NCBI GenBank assembly: GCA_035633255.1
Contig: DASQFD010000100.1
Location: forward strand, 1-42,968
DNA: 42,968 nt
Direction: 5' to 3'
Source: DASQFD01 sp035633255
Lineage (GTDB): Bacteria > Actinomycetota > Actinomycetes > Actinomycetales > Dermatophilaceae
Positions 1 through 7,661 of the stretch are shown here, piece after piece. How positions within the stretch are numbered: position 1 is the stretch's first letter; every line of letters begins with the position of its first letter. Position numbers and translations under genes: made by a program. The notes beneath the pieces are model-generated. The model ran no database searches. It was not told the origin of the DNA and saw only the letters and a program-made list of their open reading frames with translations.

Positions 1-398
1 CGCGTCGTGTGGCGTCCGCTGAACGCGAGCCCGGCCTGCACGAGGCCACCGGCGAAGAGGCTGGCTCCCACCACGAGAACGAGGACGAGGAGCGTGATGC
101 CCGGCCAGGCGACCCCGACCACGGCGCCCAGCACGTACAGCAGTCCCACGAGGTAGCCCACCCACGGCTTGCTGCGCAGGGAGGCGGTCGCGAGCGCCTC
201 GACCGCGGAGAACAGCAGGGAGATCACGACGAGCCAGCGCAGCGTGCCGACGCTCGCGCCGACGTTGAACAGCAGGACCACGCCCAGGACCGCCATGGCC
301 AGCCCGAGGACGAGGGGGACCAGCCACGAGCCACGGACCCAGCCGGGCAGCTCGTCGACGGCGCGGGCGTGGTCGGTGGTGGGGCTGGCGGCGGTCAT
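1..398 (-). CDS. HdeD/DUF308-family membrane protein, C-terminus cut by window edge
   Basis: The minus strand reads 132 residues from an ATG at 398 to the window edge with no stop. After a short polar N-terminus it has hydrophobic stretches at about residues 25-45, 52-70, 80-97 and 98-120. Segments such as VPLVLGLAMAVLGVVLLFN and a repeated two-helix pattern resemble the HdeD/DUF308 family of small multi-pass membrane proteins. In enterobacteria HdeD is linked to acid stress, but most actinobacterial members have no assigned role. The usual length is about 180-220 aa, so roughly 60 residues are missing. The 214 bp between it and the next gene hold nothing I can name. The topology is seen; the family is recognised by pattern. 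Confidence 0.72.
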   Translation of the reverse strand, partial: MTAASPTTDHARAVDELPGWVRGSWLVPLVLGLAMAVLGVVLLFNVGASVGTLRWLVVISLLFSAVEALATASLRSKPWVGYLVGLLYVLGAVVGVAWPGITLLVLVLVVGASLFAGGLVQAGLAFSGRHTT

Positions 399-612
399 GG
401 CGGCCTCGCTCTCGGGGGACGCGGCTGGTCGTGCGACCGGCCTTCCTCCCGAAGATAGGACCGCCGGCCGTCCCCCTGCGGCTCACCCGGGCCGACACGC
501 CGTCCGCCGGACGGACCGTTGCCGAACGGTTACCGTGCCCAGCGGCCGCGCGGCGTCGGCTGACGGCGGACGTCCTGCAAGACGCGCCGCGCGCGCGTTG
601 CTCGCCTCAGTC

Positions 613-1695
613 TCAGTCGACGGGCGCGGGCTCGGTGGCGTAGTAGAGCCGGGCGCCGACCCCGCCGTCGGCGTCGAGCGCGGCCGCAGCCTCGCCGTGG
701 AGGAAGCGGACCTCGACCCCCGTGAGCACCGTCAGGCGCGCGACGCGCTCGACCAGGTCGGTGTCACCGAGGTGCGCGGAGACCAGCACGTCGCGGGCGA
801 GGTACTGCTCCAGCGCGCGCACCGTCCGCTCCGGTCCGGAGACCGCACGGCCGATGCCACGGGCCGCCTCGAAGGCGGCCGCCGCCTCGTGGTCCTGCTG
901 CCGCTCGAAGGCGTCGGCGTGGGGACGGACCCGCTCGGCGAGCTCGGCGTCCGAGCTGTCCATGGGGATCGCGACCACGCCGACGAGGCGACGGTGCGAC
1001 CGCGCCGCGAGGGCCCGGGCCACGCCGTGGGCCTCGGTCTCCAGGCCGCCCAGCACGAGCCGCTCGATGGCCGGCGTCTCGTCGAGCAGGCGGTCCACCT
1101 CGGCGGCCACCGCTGCGTGCGCCTTCGCCTGGTACTTCTCCTGACGGGCCTCGAAGCGGAACTGGTGACCCGAGCGCGTCGGGCCGGGCATGCCCCACTC
1201 CGGGCCGAGCTCGATCGTGGCGAGGTCGTCGACGAACCCCAGGTGCCCGGTCACCGCGCGAGCCTCCTCGCGGTCGACCAGGACGGCGGCGTAGAGCCGG
1301 TGGTCGCACAGGGCGCGGACCAGGGCGGCGACCCGTGGTTCGCCGAACCCCGCCTCCTGCTCGAGGACGACGGGGAGCTCGATGGCGACGGCCTCCTCCT
1401 CGTCGACGTGGAGGACCAGGGAGCGGCCCGACGCCTCGTGGTCCGCCAGCCACGCCTCGGCCCGCTCCCGCAGGCCCTCGAACCGCGTGCGAGCGGCCTT
1501 GTCCTCCTGCAGCGGAGCGGCGAGGTCGGAGAGGTCGTTGCGCAGCTGCACCCGCCACCGCTCCGACCCGCGCCGACGGTGGTTCTCCGGGTCGGAGGGG
1601 TCCACCGGGAGGACGAGGGTCAGCACCGGGCGGTCGCCCGGGTCGGCGTCGCGCTCGAGCAGGGCGCGCAGGGCGGTGGTGTCGAGGGCCAGCAT
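613..1695 (-). CDS. baeRF family protein (bacterial archaeo-eukaryotic release-factor-like, eRF1/Vms1 type)
   Basis: This 360-aa soluble protein has the three-part layout of bacterial eRF1-like (baeRF) proteins. The N-terminal domain starts MLALDTTALRALLERDAD and carries a VLTLVLPVDPSDPENHRR strand. The middle region, about residues 110-250, contains GHQFRFEARQEKYQAKAHAAVAAEVDRL in pieces, the tyrosine/glutamine-rich segment typical of these proteins. The C-terminal part is Rossmann-like (RLVLGGLETEAHGVARAL, then a VSAHLGDTDLVERVARL segment). The family is thought to act on ribosomes or as hibernation/rescue factors, but most bacterial members are uncharacterised. The start is the ATG at 1695. 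It is preceded by a TAGGAT hexamer 7 nt upstream and has no clear Shine-Dalgarno, so the mRNA may be leaderless. It is divergent from hisC. Confidence 0.72.
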   Translation of the reverse strand: MLALDTTALRALLERDADPGDRPVLTLVLPVDPSDPENHRRRGSERWRVQLRNDLSDLAAPLQEDKAARTRFEGLRERAEAWLADHEASGRSLVLHVDEEEAVAIELPVVLEQEAGFGEPRVAALVRALCDHRLYAAVLVDREEARAVTGHLGFVDDLATIELGPEWGMPGPTRSGHQFRFEARQEKYQAKAHAAVAAEVDRLLDETPAIERLVLGGLETEAHGVARALAARSHRRLVGVVAIPMDSSDAELAERVRPHADAFERQQDHEAAAAFEAARGIGRAVSGPERTVRALEQYLARDVLVSAHLGDTDLVERVARLTVLTGVEVRFLHGEAAAALDADGGVGARLYYATEPAPVD

Positions 1696-1763
1696 GGGCG
1701 TGATCCTAGGGAACGGTCCCGCGGCCGGGTCCAGCGGTCACCGTGTCCAAGGTCGACGGTGCC

Positions 1764-1775
1764 TATCGTTCTCCC
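1764..1775 (+). promoter_or_regulatory. Putative leaderless promoter of hisC (-10 hexamer)
   Basis: TATCGT at 1764-1769 lies 6 nt before the ATG at 1776, and no purine-rich ribosome binding site lies between. That spacing places the transcription start at or next to the A of the start codon, as in actinobacterial leaderless mRNAs. I see no convincing -35. The hexamer and spacing are seen; promoter activity is inferred. Confidence 0.45.
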
Positions 1776-2912
1776 ATGACCGAGGCCGAGATCCCCGACG
1801 AGACCGCGCCGCACCACACGGCCGCGGGCGCCCGCCCGACGCCGGTGCGGCTGCGACCGGTGCTCGAGGACGTCCCGGCCTACACGCCCGGTCGGCCGGC
1901 GCAGGCCCCGGCCGGGCTCACGGCATACAAGCTGAGCAGCAACGAGAACCCGTACCCGCCGCTGCCGTCGGTGCTCGAGGTGGTGCGCGACGCGGCCGCG
2001 CACGTCAACCGCTACCCCGACATGGCGGTCACGGCGCTCACCGCGGCCCTCGCCGCGCACCTCGGGGTGCCCGCCGCCCGGGTGGTCACCGGCCCGGGCA
2101 GTGTCGGCGTGCTCGGGCAGATCCTCACGGCGACGTGCGAGCCCGGGGACGAGGTGGTGTTCGCGTGGCGCTCCTTCGAGGCCTACCCGATCCTCACCCG
2201 GCTCACCGGCGCCGCCCCGGTCATGGTGCCGCTCGCGGCGGGCGCCCGGCACGACCTCGACGCGATGGCCGACGCCGTCACCGACCGCACCCGCGTGGTG
2301 CTCGTCTGCAGCCCGAACAACCCGACCGGGCCCGCGGTGCGCGCCGAGGAGGTCGACCGGCTGCTGGCGCGGGTGCCCGAGGACGTGCTCGTGGTCCTCG
2401 ACGAGGCCTACCTCGAGTTCGTCACCGCGACCGACGCGCCGGACGCCCTGGCGCTGCACCATCGTCACCCGAACGTCGTCGTGCTGCGGACCTTCTCCAA
2501 GGCCTACGGCCTCGCGGGGCTGCGCGTCGGGTATGCCGTCGCGCACGAGCCGGTCGCCGAGGCGCTGCGCAAGACGGCCATCCCCTTCGGGGTGAACTCG
2601 CTCGCCCAGGCCGCGGGCATCGCCTCGCTGCAGGCCGGCCCCGAGCTGGAGGTGCGCGTCAAGGACCTCCTCGCCGAGCGCGAGCGGGTCGCCGCCGCCC
2701 TCGCGGACCAGGGCTGGGACCTGCCGGAGAGCCAGGCCAACTTCGTGTGGTTCCCCCTGGGGGAGCGCAGCGCCGAGTTCGCCGCCGCCTGCGAGCTGGC
2801 CGGGCTGTCGGTGCGGCCCTACGGGACCGACGGGGTGCGGGTCACCATCGGCGAGCGCGAGGCCAACGACCGCGTGCTGGAGGTCACCGCGGCGTTCGCG
2901 GCCACCCGCTGA
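1776..2912 (+). CDS. hisC: HisC-type pyridoxal-phosphate aminotransferase (histidinol-phosphate or aromatic aminotransferase)
   Basis: A 378-aa class I/II fold-I aminotransferase. Visible family motifs are SSNENPYPPLPSV (about residues 52-64), the cofactor-binding NNPTGP, DEAYLEF, and the Schiff-base lysine in TFSKAYGLAGLRVGYA (K242). It transfers an amino group between glutamate and imidazole-acetol phosphate or an aromatic keto acid in the cytoplasm. No other histidine genes are nearby, and the next operon is a branched-chain 2-oxoacid dehydrogenase. This could therefore be a second copy acting as the phenylalanine/aromatic aminotransferase (Pat); sequence alone does not settle the substrate. 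An upstream in-frame GTG at 1743 would add 11 residues, but the -10-like TATCGT just before 1776 favours the ATG. The gene ends in a tandem-repeat tract. Confidence 0.88.
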   Translation: MTEAEIPDETAPHHTAAGARPTPVRLRPVLEDVPAYTPGRPAQAPAGLTAYKLSSNENPYPPLPSVLEVVRDAAAHVNRYPDMAVTALTAALAAHLGVPAARVVTGPGSVGVLGQILTATCEPGDEVVFAWRSFEAYPILTRLTGAAPVMVPLAAGARHDLDAMADAVTDRTRVVLVCSPNNPTGPAVRAEEVDRLLARVPEDVLVVLDEAYLEFVTATDAPDALALHHRHPNVVVLRTFSKAYGLAGLRVGYAVAHEPVAEALRKTAIPFGVNSLAQAAGIASLQAGPELEVRVKDLLAERERVAAALADQGWDLPESQANFVWFPLGERSAEFAAACELAGLSVRPYGTDGVRVTIGEREANDRVLEVTAAFAATR

Positions 2913-2929
2913 GGGCGGGGCCCGCCGGG

Positions 2930-3025
2930 TCCGAGCCCGCTGAAATCCGAGCCCGCTGAGTCCGAGCCCGCTGAGTCCGAGCCCGCTGAGGTCAGGGGCC
3001 GCTGAGGTCAGGGGCCGCTGGGGTC
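2930..3025. repeat. 15-bp tandem minisatellite between convergent genes
   Basis: The unit TCCGAGCCCGCTGAG is repeated about four times from 2930 (one copy has AAA in place of one base group). It then drifts into GTCAGGGGCCGCTGA units up to the stop of the minus-strand lipoprotein. Each unit carries TGA on the plus strand, and the first resembles the end of hisC (CGCTGAG). It looks like slippage-driven expansion of a gene end. Confidence 0.75.
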
Positions 3026-3500
3026 AGAGCCGGCGGATGGCCAGCACGTCGAAGGGCATGGCGTCCCTGCAGGCGGGGTCGGGGGTGTCGATGACCGCAC
3101 CGGTGACCTCGACCTGGTCGCCGACCGCGAGCCCCTCGGTGCGCCCGGTGAGCACCCAGGACTCGGCCATGTCACCGACGGTGAAGTAGAGGCACTTCCC
3201 CTCGCGGGCGCTCACCGTGCCCTGCACCGTCACGGGCGTGGACTTCACGCCGGGCTCGATGGTCGGGCTGGAGGTGGGGGCGGGAGGCGCCGGAGTCGTC
3301 GAGGCGACGGCCGGCGGGGGCAGGACGGCCGTGGCGGACGCCGAGACGGAGGCAGCAGGGGCCGAGGTGGCCGAGGGGGCCGCGGGGGCCGCGGGGGCGT
3401 CCTCGCCGGAGCCACAGCCGGTCAGCGCCAGCGCGAGCAGGGCCGCCGCGACGGCTCCCGGCGCGCCGGGGCGGCGCAGGCGGTGGTGCGTGGACGGCAT
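3024..3500 (-). CDS. Small secreted lipoprotein with OB-like C-terminal domain, function unknown
   Basis: A 158-aa protein starting at the ATG at 3500. A longer in-frame start at 3629 exists, but only the 3500 start puts a lipoprotein signal peptide at the N-terminus: Arg-rich n-region, AVAAALLALALTGC lipobox with Cys at about residue 28. It also has a strong GAGGAGGG ribosome site 6 nt upstream. A Pro/Ala/Ser/Thr-rich linker (about residues 30-85) leads to a compact domain of about 70 aa, with strands such as VTVQGTVSAREGKCLYFTVGD and GDQVEVTGAVIDTPDPAC. That pattern resembles OB-fold domains that modulate metal or nucleotide binding, but I do not recognise a named family. It is predicted to be anchored outside the membrane. 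It is convergent with hisC and divergent from the bkd operon. Confidence 0.78.
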   Translation of the reverse strand: MPSTHHRLRRPGAPGAVAAALLALALTGCGSGEDAPAAPAAPSATSAPAASVSASATAVLPPPAVASTTPAPPAPTSSPTIEPGVKSTPVTVQGTVSAREGKCLYFTVGDMAESWVLTGRTEGLAVGDQVEVTGAVIDTPDPACRDAMPFDVLAIRRL

Positions 3501-3542
3501 ACCGCTCGCCCTCCTCTCGGGAAGGACCCCACGGTATGCCGT
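3494..3542. repeat. Perfect 10-bp inverted repeat overlapping the lipoprotein start codon
   Basis: ACGGCATACC at 3494-3503 and GGTATGCCGT at 3533-3542 are exact reverse complements separated by 29 nt. The left arm contains the lipoprotein start codon, and its ribosome site is in the loop. In the mRNA only the start codon plus flanks could pair with the 5' leader. Both arms are also copies of the heptamer that is over-represented in this region. Confidence 0.6.
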
Positions 3543-3751
3543 GCCCTCCCCACGTGCCGGAGATGGACCGGCGCGTCCCGCCGGTCCACCGAGGCGCGCG
3601 GGGGCGGTACGTTGTCGGTGCAACCGCATGTGACCGCAACCACACCCCGGTCGCGGACACGGGACTCGCCGGCCGGCCGGGCGCCACCGCAGCGCTGCCG
3701 GGCGGCCAGGACGGCGGGGCCGTCATCCCGGCCCCGCAGGGAAGGAGTGCC

Positions 3752-4954
3752 ATGGACGACGACGTCACGGGCACGCGGTCCGCGGGGGCGGACCACCACG
3801 AGACCACGGTGCCGGCCGCCGGCGCCGGCTCTCCGGTGCGGGACGCCTGGGACGGCGGCCCGGACATGGTGCAGCTGCTGACGCCCGAGGGCGAGCGGGT
3901 GGCCCACGCCGAGCTCGACCCGCTCGTCGACGCGCTCGACGAGGAGACGCTCCGCGGTCTCTACCGCGACCTGGTCCTCGTGCGGCGCTTCGACGCCGAG
4001 GCCACGGCCCTTCAGCGTCAGGGCGAGCTGGGGCTGTGGGCCTCCCTCCTCGGCCAGGAGGCCGCCCAGGTCGGGTCGGGCCGGGCGCTGCGCCGGCAGG
4101 ACTACGCCTTCCCGACCTACCGCGAGCACGGCGTCGCGTGGTGCCGCGGCGTGGACCCGGTGAACCTGCTCGGGATGTTCCGCGGGGTCAACCACGGCGG
4201 GTGGGACCCGAACGAGAAGAACTTCCACCTCTACACGATCATCATCGGCGCGCAGACCCTGCACGCGACGGGCTACGCCATGGGGGTGCAGCGCGACGGC
4301 GCCGTCGGCACCGGCGACCCGGAGCGGGACACCGCGGTCATCGCCTACTTCGGCGACGGCGCCACCAGCCAGGGCGACGTCAGCGAGGCGCTGGTCTTCG
4401 CCGGGGTCGCCAACAGCCCTGTCGTCTTCTTCTGCCAGAACAACCAGTGGGCGATCTCGGAGCCGAACGAGAAGCAGACGCGGGTGCCGCTCTACCACCG
4501 GGCCCGGGGCTTCGGCTTCCCCGGCATCCGGGTCGACGGCAACGACGTGCTGGCCGTGTATGCCGTGACCACCCGAGCCCTCGACGCGGCCCGCTCCGGG
4601 CAGGGGCCGACCTTCGTGGAGGCCTACACCTACCGGATGGGCGCGCACACGACGTCGGACGACCCGAGCAAGTACCGCATCTCCGCCGAGGTCGAGGTGT
4701 GGAAGCACAAGGACCCCATCGAGCGGTACAAGGCGTTCCTGGTCAGGGAGGGCGTCGCGGACCACGACTTCCTGGGCGCCGTGGAGACCGAGGCCGCCGA
4801 GCTCGGCGCCTCGGTGCGCACCCGGTGCCTCGCCCTGCCCGACCCGGAGCCGACGGCGATGTTCGACCACGTCTATGCCGAGCCGCACCCGCTGGTGGAG
4901 GAGGAGCGGGCCGCGTTCACGGCATACCACTCCTCGTTCGAGGAGGTGCGCTGA
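3752..4954 (+). CDS. bkdA: Branched-chain 2-oxoacid (or pyruvate) dehydrogenase E1 component, alpha subunit
   Basis: A 400-aa thiamine-diphosphate-dependent E1 alpha subunit. With the beta subunit it decarboxylates a 2-oxoacid (branched-chain keto acid or pyruvate) and passes the acyl group to lipoyl-E2 in the cytoplasm. The ThDP motif GDGATSQGD starts near residue 201 and closes with NN in FFCQNNQW, the usual GDG-X(24-30)-NN spacing. The typical YRMGAHTTSDDPSKYR segment follows. The ATG at 3752 was chosen over longer in-frame starts because GGAAGGAG lies 5-10 nt upstream and the region before it does not look like protein. It is the first gene of bkdA-bkdB-bkdC. A TACGTT hexamer at 3608-3613 may be part of the promoter. 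Gene order and the E2 lipoyl motif favour the branched-chain enzyme over PDH. Confidence 0.88.
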   Translation: MDDDVTGTRSAGADHHETTVPAAGAGSPVRDAWDGGPDMVQLLTPEGERVAHAELDPLVDALDEETLRGLYRDLVLVRRFDAEATALQRQGELGLWASLLGQEAAQVGSGRALRRQDYAFPTYREHGVAWCRGVDPVNLLGMFRGVNHGGWDPNEKNFHLYTIIIGAQTLHATGYAMGVQRDGAVGTGDPERDTAVIAYFGDGATSQGDVSEALVFAGVANSPVVFFCQNNQWAISEPNEKQTRVPLYHRARGFGFPGIRVDGNDVLAVYAVTTRALDAARSGQGPTFVEAYTYRMGAHTTSDDPSKYRISAEVEVWKHKDPIERYKAFLVREGVADHDFLGAVETEAAELGASVRTRCLALPDPEPTAMFDHVYAEPHPLVEEERAAFTAYHSSFEEVR

Positions 4955-4955
4955 G

Positions 4956-5930
4956 GTGGCCGGCACGACGACGATCGCCAAGGCGGTCACGGCCGGGCTG
5001 CGGGCCGCGATGGAGGAGGATCCCAAGGTCGTCCTGATGGGTGAGGACATCGGCAAGCTCGGCGGCGTCTTCCGGGTGACCGAGGGGCTGCAGAAGGACT
5101 TCGGGGAGGACCGGGTCATCGACACCCCGCTCGCCGAGGCGGGAATCCTCGGCACGGCCATCGGGATGGCGCTGCGGGGCTACCGGCCGGTGGTGGAGAT
5201 CCAGTTCGACGGCTTCGTCTACCCCGCCTTCGACCACATCGTCAGCCAGGTCGCCAAGCTGCACGCGCGCTCGCTCGGGCACGTCAAGGTGCCGATCGTG
5301 ATCCGGATCCCGTTCGGTGGCGGCATCGGGGCGGTGGAGCACCACAGCGAGTCCAACGAGGCGTACTTCGCGCACACCGCCGGGCTGCACGTCGTCGCGT
5401 GCTCCAACCCCCACGACGCGCACTGGATGATCCGGCAGGCGATCGCCACCGACGACCCGGTGGTCTTCTACGAGCCCAAGCGGCGCTACTGGGACAAGGG
5501 CGAGGTCGGCGACGCACCCGCGCGCGGGCTCACCGACGCCGCCGTGCTGCGCCCCGGCAGTGACGTCACGCTCCTGGCCTACGGCCCGATGGTGAAGACG
5601 TGCCTGCAGGCGGCGGAGGCCGCGGCGGAGGAGGGGCGGAGCCTGGAGGTCGTCGACCTGCGCTCGCTGTCCCCGCTCGACGTCGGCACCGTCCTGCAGT
5701 CGGTGGCCCGCACCGGGCGGGCCGTCGTCGTCCACGAGGCGCCGGTGTTCCTCGGGCTCGGCGCCGAGCTCGCGGCGACGATCACCGAGCGGTGCTTCTA
5801 CTCCCTCGAGGCGCCGGTGCTGCGGGTGGGCGGCTACGACGTGCCCTACCCGCCGAGCCGGATCGAGGAGGACTACCTCCCCGACCTGGACCGGGTGCTC
5901 GACGCCGTCGACCGCTCGCTCGCCCACTGA
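4956..5930 (+). CDS. bkdB: Branched-chain 2-oxoacid (or pyruvate) dehydrogenase E1 component, beta subunit
   Basis: A 324-aa transketolase-type E1 beta subunit. The start is a GTG at 4956, one base after the bkdA stop, with GAGGAGG upstream inside the end of bkdA. Family landmarks are VVLMGEDIGKLGGVFRVTEGL, DTPLAEAGILGTAIGMAL, the PFGGGIGAVEHHSESNEAYF loop that helps bind ThDP, and the C-terminal transketolase segment (LLAYGPMVKTCLQAAE, EVVDLRSLSPLD). The protein pairs with BkdA in an alpha2beta2 E1. The near-zero intergenic distance supports translational coupling. Confidence 0.9.
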   Translation: MAGTTTIAKAVTAGLRAAMEEDPKVVLMGEDIGKLGGVFRVTEGLQKDFGEDRVIDTPLAEAGILGTAIGMALRGYRPVVEIQFDGFVYPAFDHIVSQVAKLHARSLGHVKVPIVIRIPFGGGIGAVEHHSESNEAYFAHTAGLHVVACSNPHDAHWMIRQAIATDDPVVFYEPKRRYWDKGEVGDAPARGLTDAAVLRPGSDVTLLAYGPMVKTCLQAAEAAAEEGRSLEVVDLRSLSPLDVGTVLQSVARTGRAVVVHEAPVFLGLGAELAATITERCFYSLEAPVLRVGGYDVPYPPSRIEEDYLPDLDRVLDAVDRSLAH

Positions 5931-5963
5931 CCGCCCCGCCCCTCCCGAAAGGCTTGCTGCCGC

Positions 5964-7442
5964 ATGGCTCTGCGTGAGTTCCGCCTCCCCGACCCCGGCG
6001 AGGGCCTGACCGAGGCGGAGATCGTCACCTGGCGGGTCGCCGAGGGCGACACCGTGGCGGTGAACGACATCGTCGTCGAGGTCGAGACCGCCAAGTCGCT
6101 CGTCGAGCTGCCGGTGCCCTTCGCGGGGCGGGTGGCCCGGCTGCTCGTCGCCGAGGGTGACACCGTCGAGGTCGGCTCGCCGATCCTCGCCGTCGAGGAC
6201 GACGTCACGCCGGCTCCACCGGAGCCCGCCGAAGGGTCCGGCGAGGAGGCCGGTGAGGGGTCCGGCGAGGAGGCCGGTGAGGGGTCCGGTGAGGGGTCCG
6301 GCGTCGTCGGCGGGACCACCTCCACCGGACGCACCGCCGTGCTGGTCGGCTACGGCGTCAAGCAGACCGACGCCACACGGCGGCCGCGCCGTTCCGCACC
6401 CGCTCCCGCGCCCGAGGCGTATGCCGTGGCCGCACCCGATGCGGCGCCCGCCGCTCCGGCGGCCGGTCCGGCGCCGTCGACTGTTGCGCAGCCGGCCGCG
6501 TCGGCACCGTCTGCGGAGCGGGTGCGGGCCCTCGCCAAGCCGCCGGTGCGCAAGCTCGCCAAGGACCTCGGCGTCGACCTCGGCGCCGTGACGCCCACCG
6601 GGGAGGGTGGCGTCGTCACCCGCGCCGACGTGGAGGCGGCGGGGGCTGCCGCGGGCACCGCGCCGGGCACCGCCCCGGAGGCGGCAGCGGCAGCCGGCCC
6701 GACGGCATACCCCTCCGCCGGAGGCCTTCGCGAGGAGCGCCTCCCGGTCAAGGGCGTGCGGAAGATGACGGCGCAGGCGATGGTGGCGTCGGCGTTCACC
6801 GCCCCGCACGTCACCGAGTGGGTGCAGGTCGACGTCACGGCGACCATGGACCTCGTGGAGCGGCTCCGGCGCGACCGCGACTTCGACGGGGTCAAGGTCA
6901 CCCCCTTCACCGTCGTGGCGCGGGCGCTGTGCCTCGCGGTCCGGCGCAATCCCGGCGTCAACGCCACGTGGGACGAGGCCGCACAGGAGATCGTGCTCAA
7001 GCACTACGTCAACCTGGGCGTGGCCGCGGCGACGCCGCGCGGGCTCGTCGTGCCCAACGTCAGGGACGCCGACCGGATGGACCTGCGGCAGCTGGCCGAG
7101 GCGCTCGGCGCGCTCACGGCGACCGCTCGCGAGGGTCGGACGCCCCCGGCCGACATGGCGGGCGGGACGATCACCATCACCAACGTCGGGGTCTTCGGGG
7201 TGGACGGCGGGACGCCGATCCTCAACCCCGGGGAGTCGGCGATCCTCGCCGTGGGGGCGGTGCGCCGCCTCCCGTGGGTGGTCACCGCGGCCGACGGCTC
7301 GGAGGCCGTGGTGCCGCGCTGGGTGACGACGCTGGCGCTGTCCTTCGACCACCGGCTCGTCGACGGTGAACTGGGCAGCCGGTTCCTCGCCGACGTCGCC
7401 GCGCTGCTGGCGGACCCGGCCCGCGCCCTCGTCTGGGGCTGA
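5964..7442 (+). CDS. bkdC: Dihydrolipoamide acyltransferase E2 of the branched-chain 2-oxoacid dehydrogenase complex
   Basis: A 492-aa E2 core protein. Residues about 1-78 form one biotinyl/lipoyl domain, with the modified lysine in EVETAKSLVE (K44). A linker follows that begins with a Gly/Ser/Glu repeat. A peripheral-subunit-binding domain lies at about 185-225 (RVRALAKPPVRKLAKDLG and PTGEGGVVTRADVEA in two pieces). A catalytic domain from about 255 ends with the chloramphenicol-acetyltransferase-like motif DHRLVDG (H463, D467). It receives the acyl group from E1 and transfers it to CoA. A GAAAGG ribosome site lies before the ATG at 5964, 33 nt after bkdB. No E3 gene (dihydrolipoamide dehydrogenase) is in the window, so E3 must be shared from elsewhere. 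Confidence 0.9.
   Translation: MALREFRLPDPGEGLTEAEIVTWRVAEGDTVAVNDIVVEVETAKSLVELPVPFAGRVARLLVAEGDTVEVGSPILAVEDDVTPAPPEPAEGSGEEAGEGSGEEAGEGSGEGSGVVGGTTSTGRTAVLVGYGVKQTDATRRPRRSAPAPAPEAYAVAAPDAAPAAPAAGPAPSTVAQPAASAPSAERVRALAKPPVRKLAKDLGVDLGAVTPTGEGGVVTRADVEAAGAAAGTAPGTAPEAAAAAGPTAYPSAGGLREERLPVKGVRKMTAQAMVASAFTAPHVTEWVQVDVTATMDLVERLRRDRDFDGVKVTPFTVVARALCLAVRRNPGVNATWDEAAQEIVLKHYVNLGVAAATPRGLVVPNVRDADRMDLRQLAEALGALTATAREGRTPPADMAGGTITITNVGVFGVDGGTPILNPGESAILAVGAVRRLPWVVTAADGSEAVVPRWVTTLALSFDHRLVDGELGSRFLADVAALLADPARALVWG
6234..6302 (+). repeat. 24-bp in-frame tandem repeat in the bkdC linker
   Basis: Units beginning GGGTCCGGCGAGGAGG occur at 6234-6257 and 6258-6281, followed by a 12-bp half unit and a partial unit. 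They encode GSGEEAGE repeats in the flexible linker between the lipoyl and E1/E3-binding domains, where length changes should be tolerated. Confidence 0.8.
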
Positions 7443-7501
7443 CGCGGGGCTCACGCGGGGCGCCGACCACGCCGCCGCTCCCCCGTAGGTGCGTCCCAGA
7501 T

Positions 7502-7539
7502 CGTCAACCCCCTTGACGATTTCATCAACGGGCTTGACG
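7502..7539. repeat. 38-bp palindromic intergenic element, copy A
   Basis: Two 15-nt arms, 7502-7516 and 7525-7539, are reverse complements with two mismatches around an 8-nt loop CGATTTCA. The same architecture and a closely related sequence recur at 15404-15441, with arm length 15, loop 8 and the same TTGACG border. Both copies lie between convergent genes. The TTGACGAT word is repeated inside. It may act as a bidirectional terminator or be a REP-like repeat; its role is inferred. Confidence 0.7.
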
Positions 7540-7584
7540 ATCCTGCGAAGCCACTGGGCACCTCCGGCGGGCCGGAGCGGGCTT

Positions 7585-7657
7585 GCGTCAAACCGGCGCG
7601 GGCCGGCGTCAAACCGGCGCGGGCTGACCTCAGCGGGCGCGGGCCGGCGTTCAGCCG
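7585..7657. repeat. Degenerate 20-21-bp tandem repeat downstream of a lipoprotein gene
   Basis: GCGTCAAACCGGCGCGGGCC units at 7585-7605 and 7606-7626 are nearly identical. A third diverged unit ends at about 7646 and a partial fourth reaches 7657, a few bases before the stop of the minus-strand lipoprotein gene. As with the tract at 2930, a short tandem array abuts a gene end. Confidence 0.65.
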
Positions 7658-7661
7658 TGCG

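Noticed and set aside
169..1779. Long plus-strand open frame over the baeRF gene
   Set aside because: It is the antisense shadow of a clear minus-strand gene; its composition is Arg/Pro/Gly-rich with no family motif.
1776..2912. Histidine biosynthesis operon
   Set aside because: No other his genes lie on either side, so the aminotransferase was not assigned to that pathway with certainty.
4917..7454. 845-codon minus-strand open frame across bkdB and bkdC
   Set aside because: At 73% GC such frames arise opposite real genes; the plus strand carries well-recognised E1beta and E2 proteins with ribosome sites.
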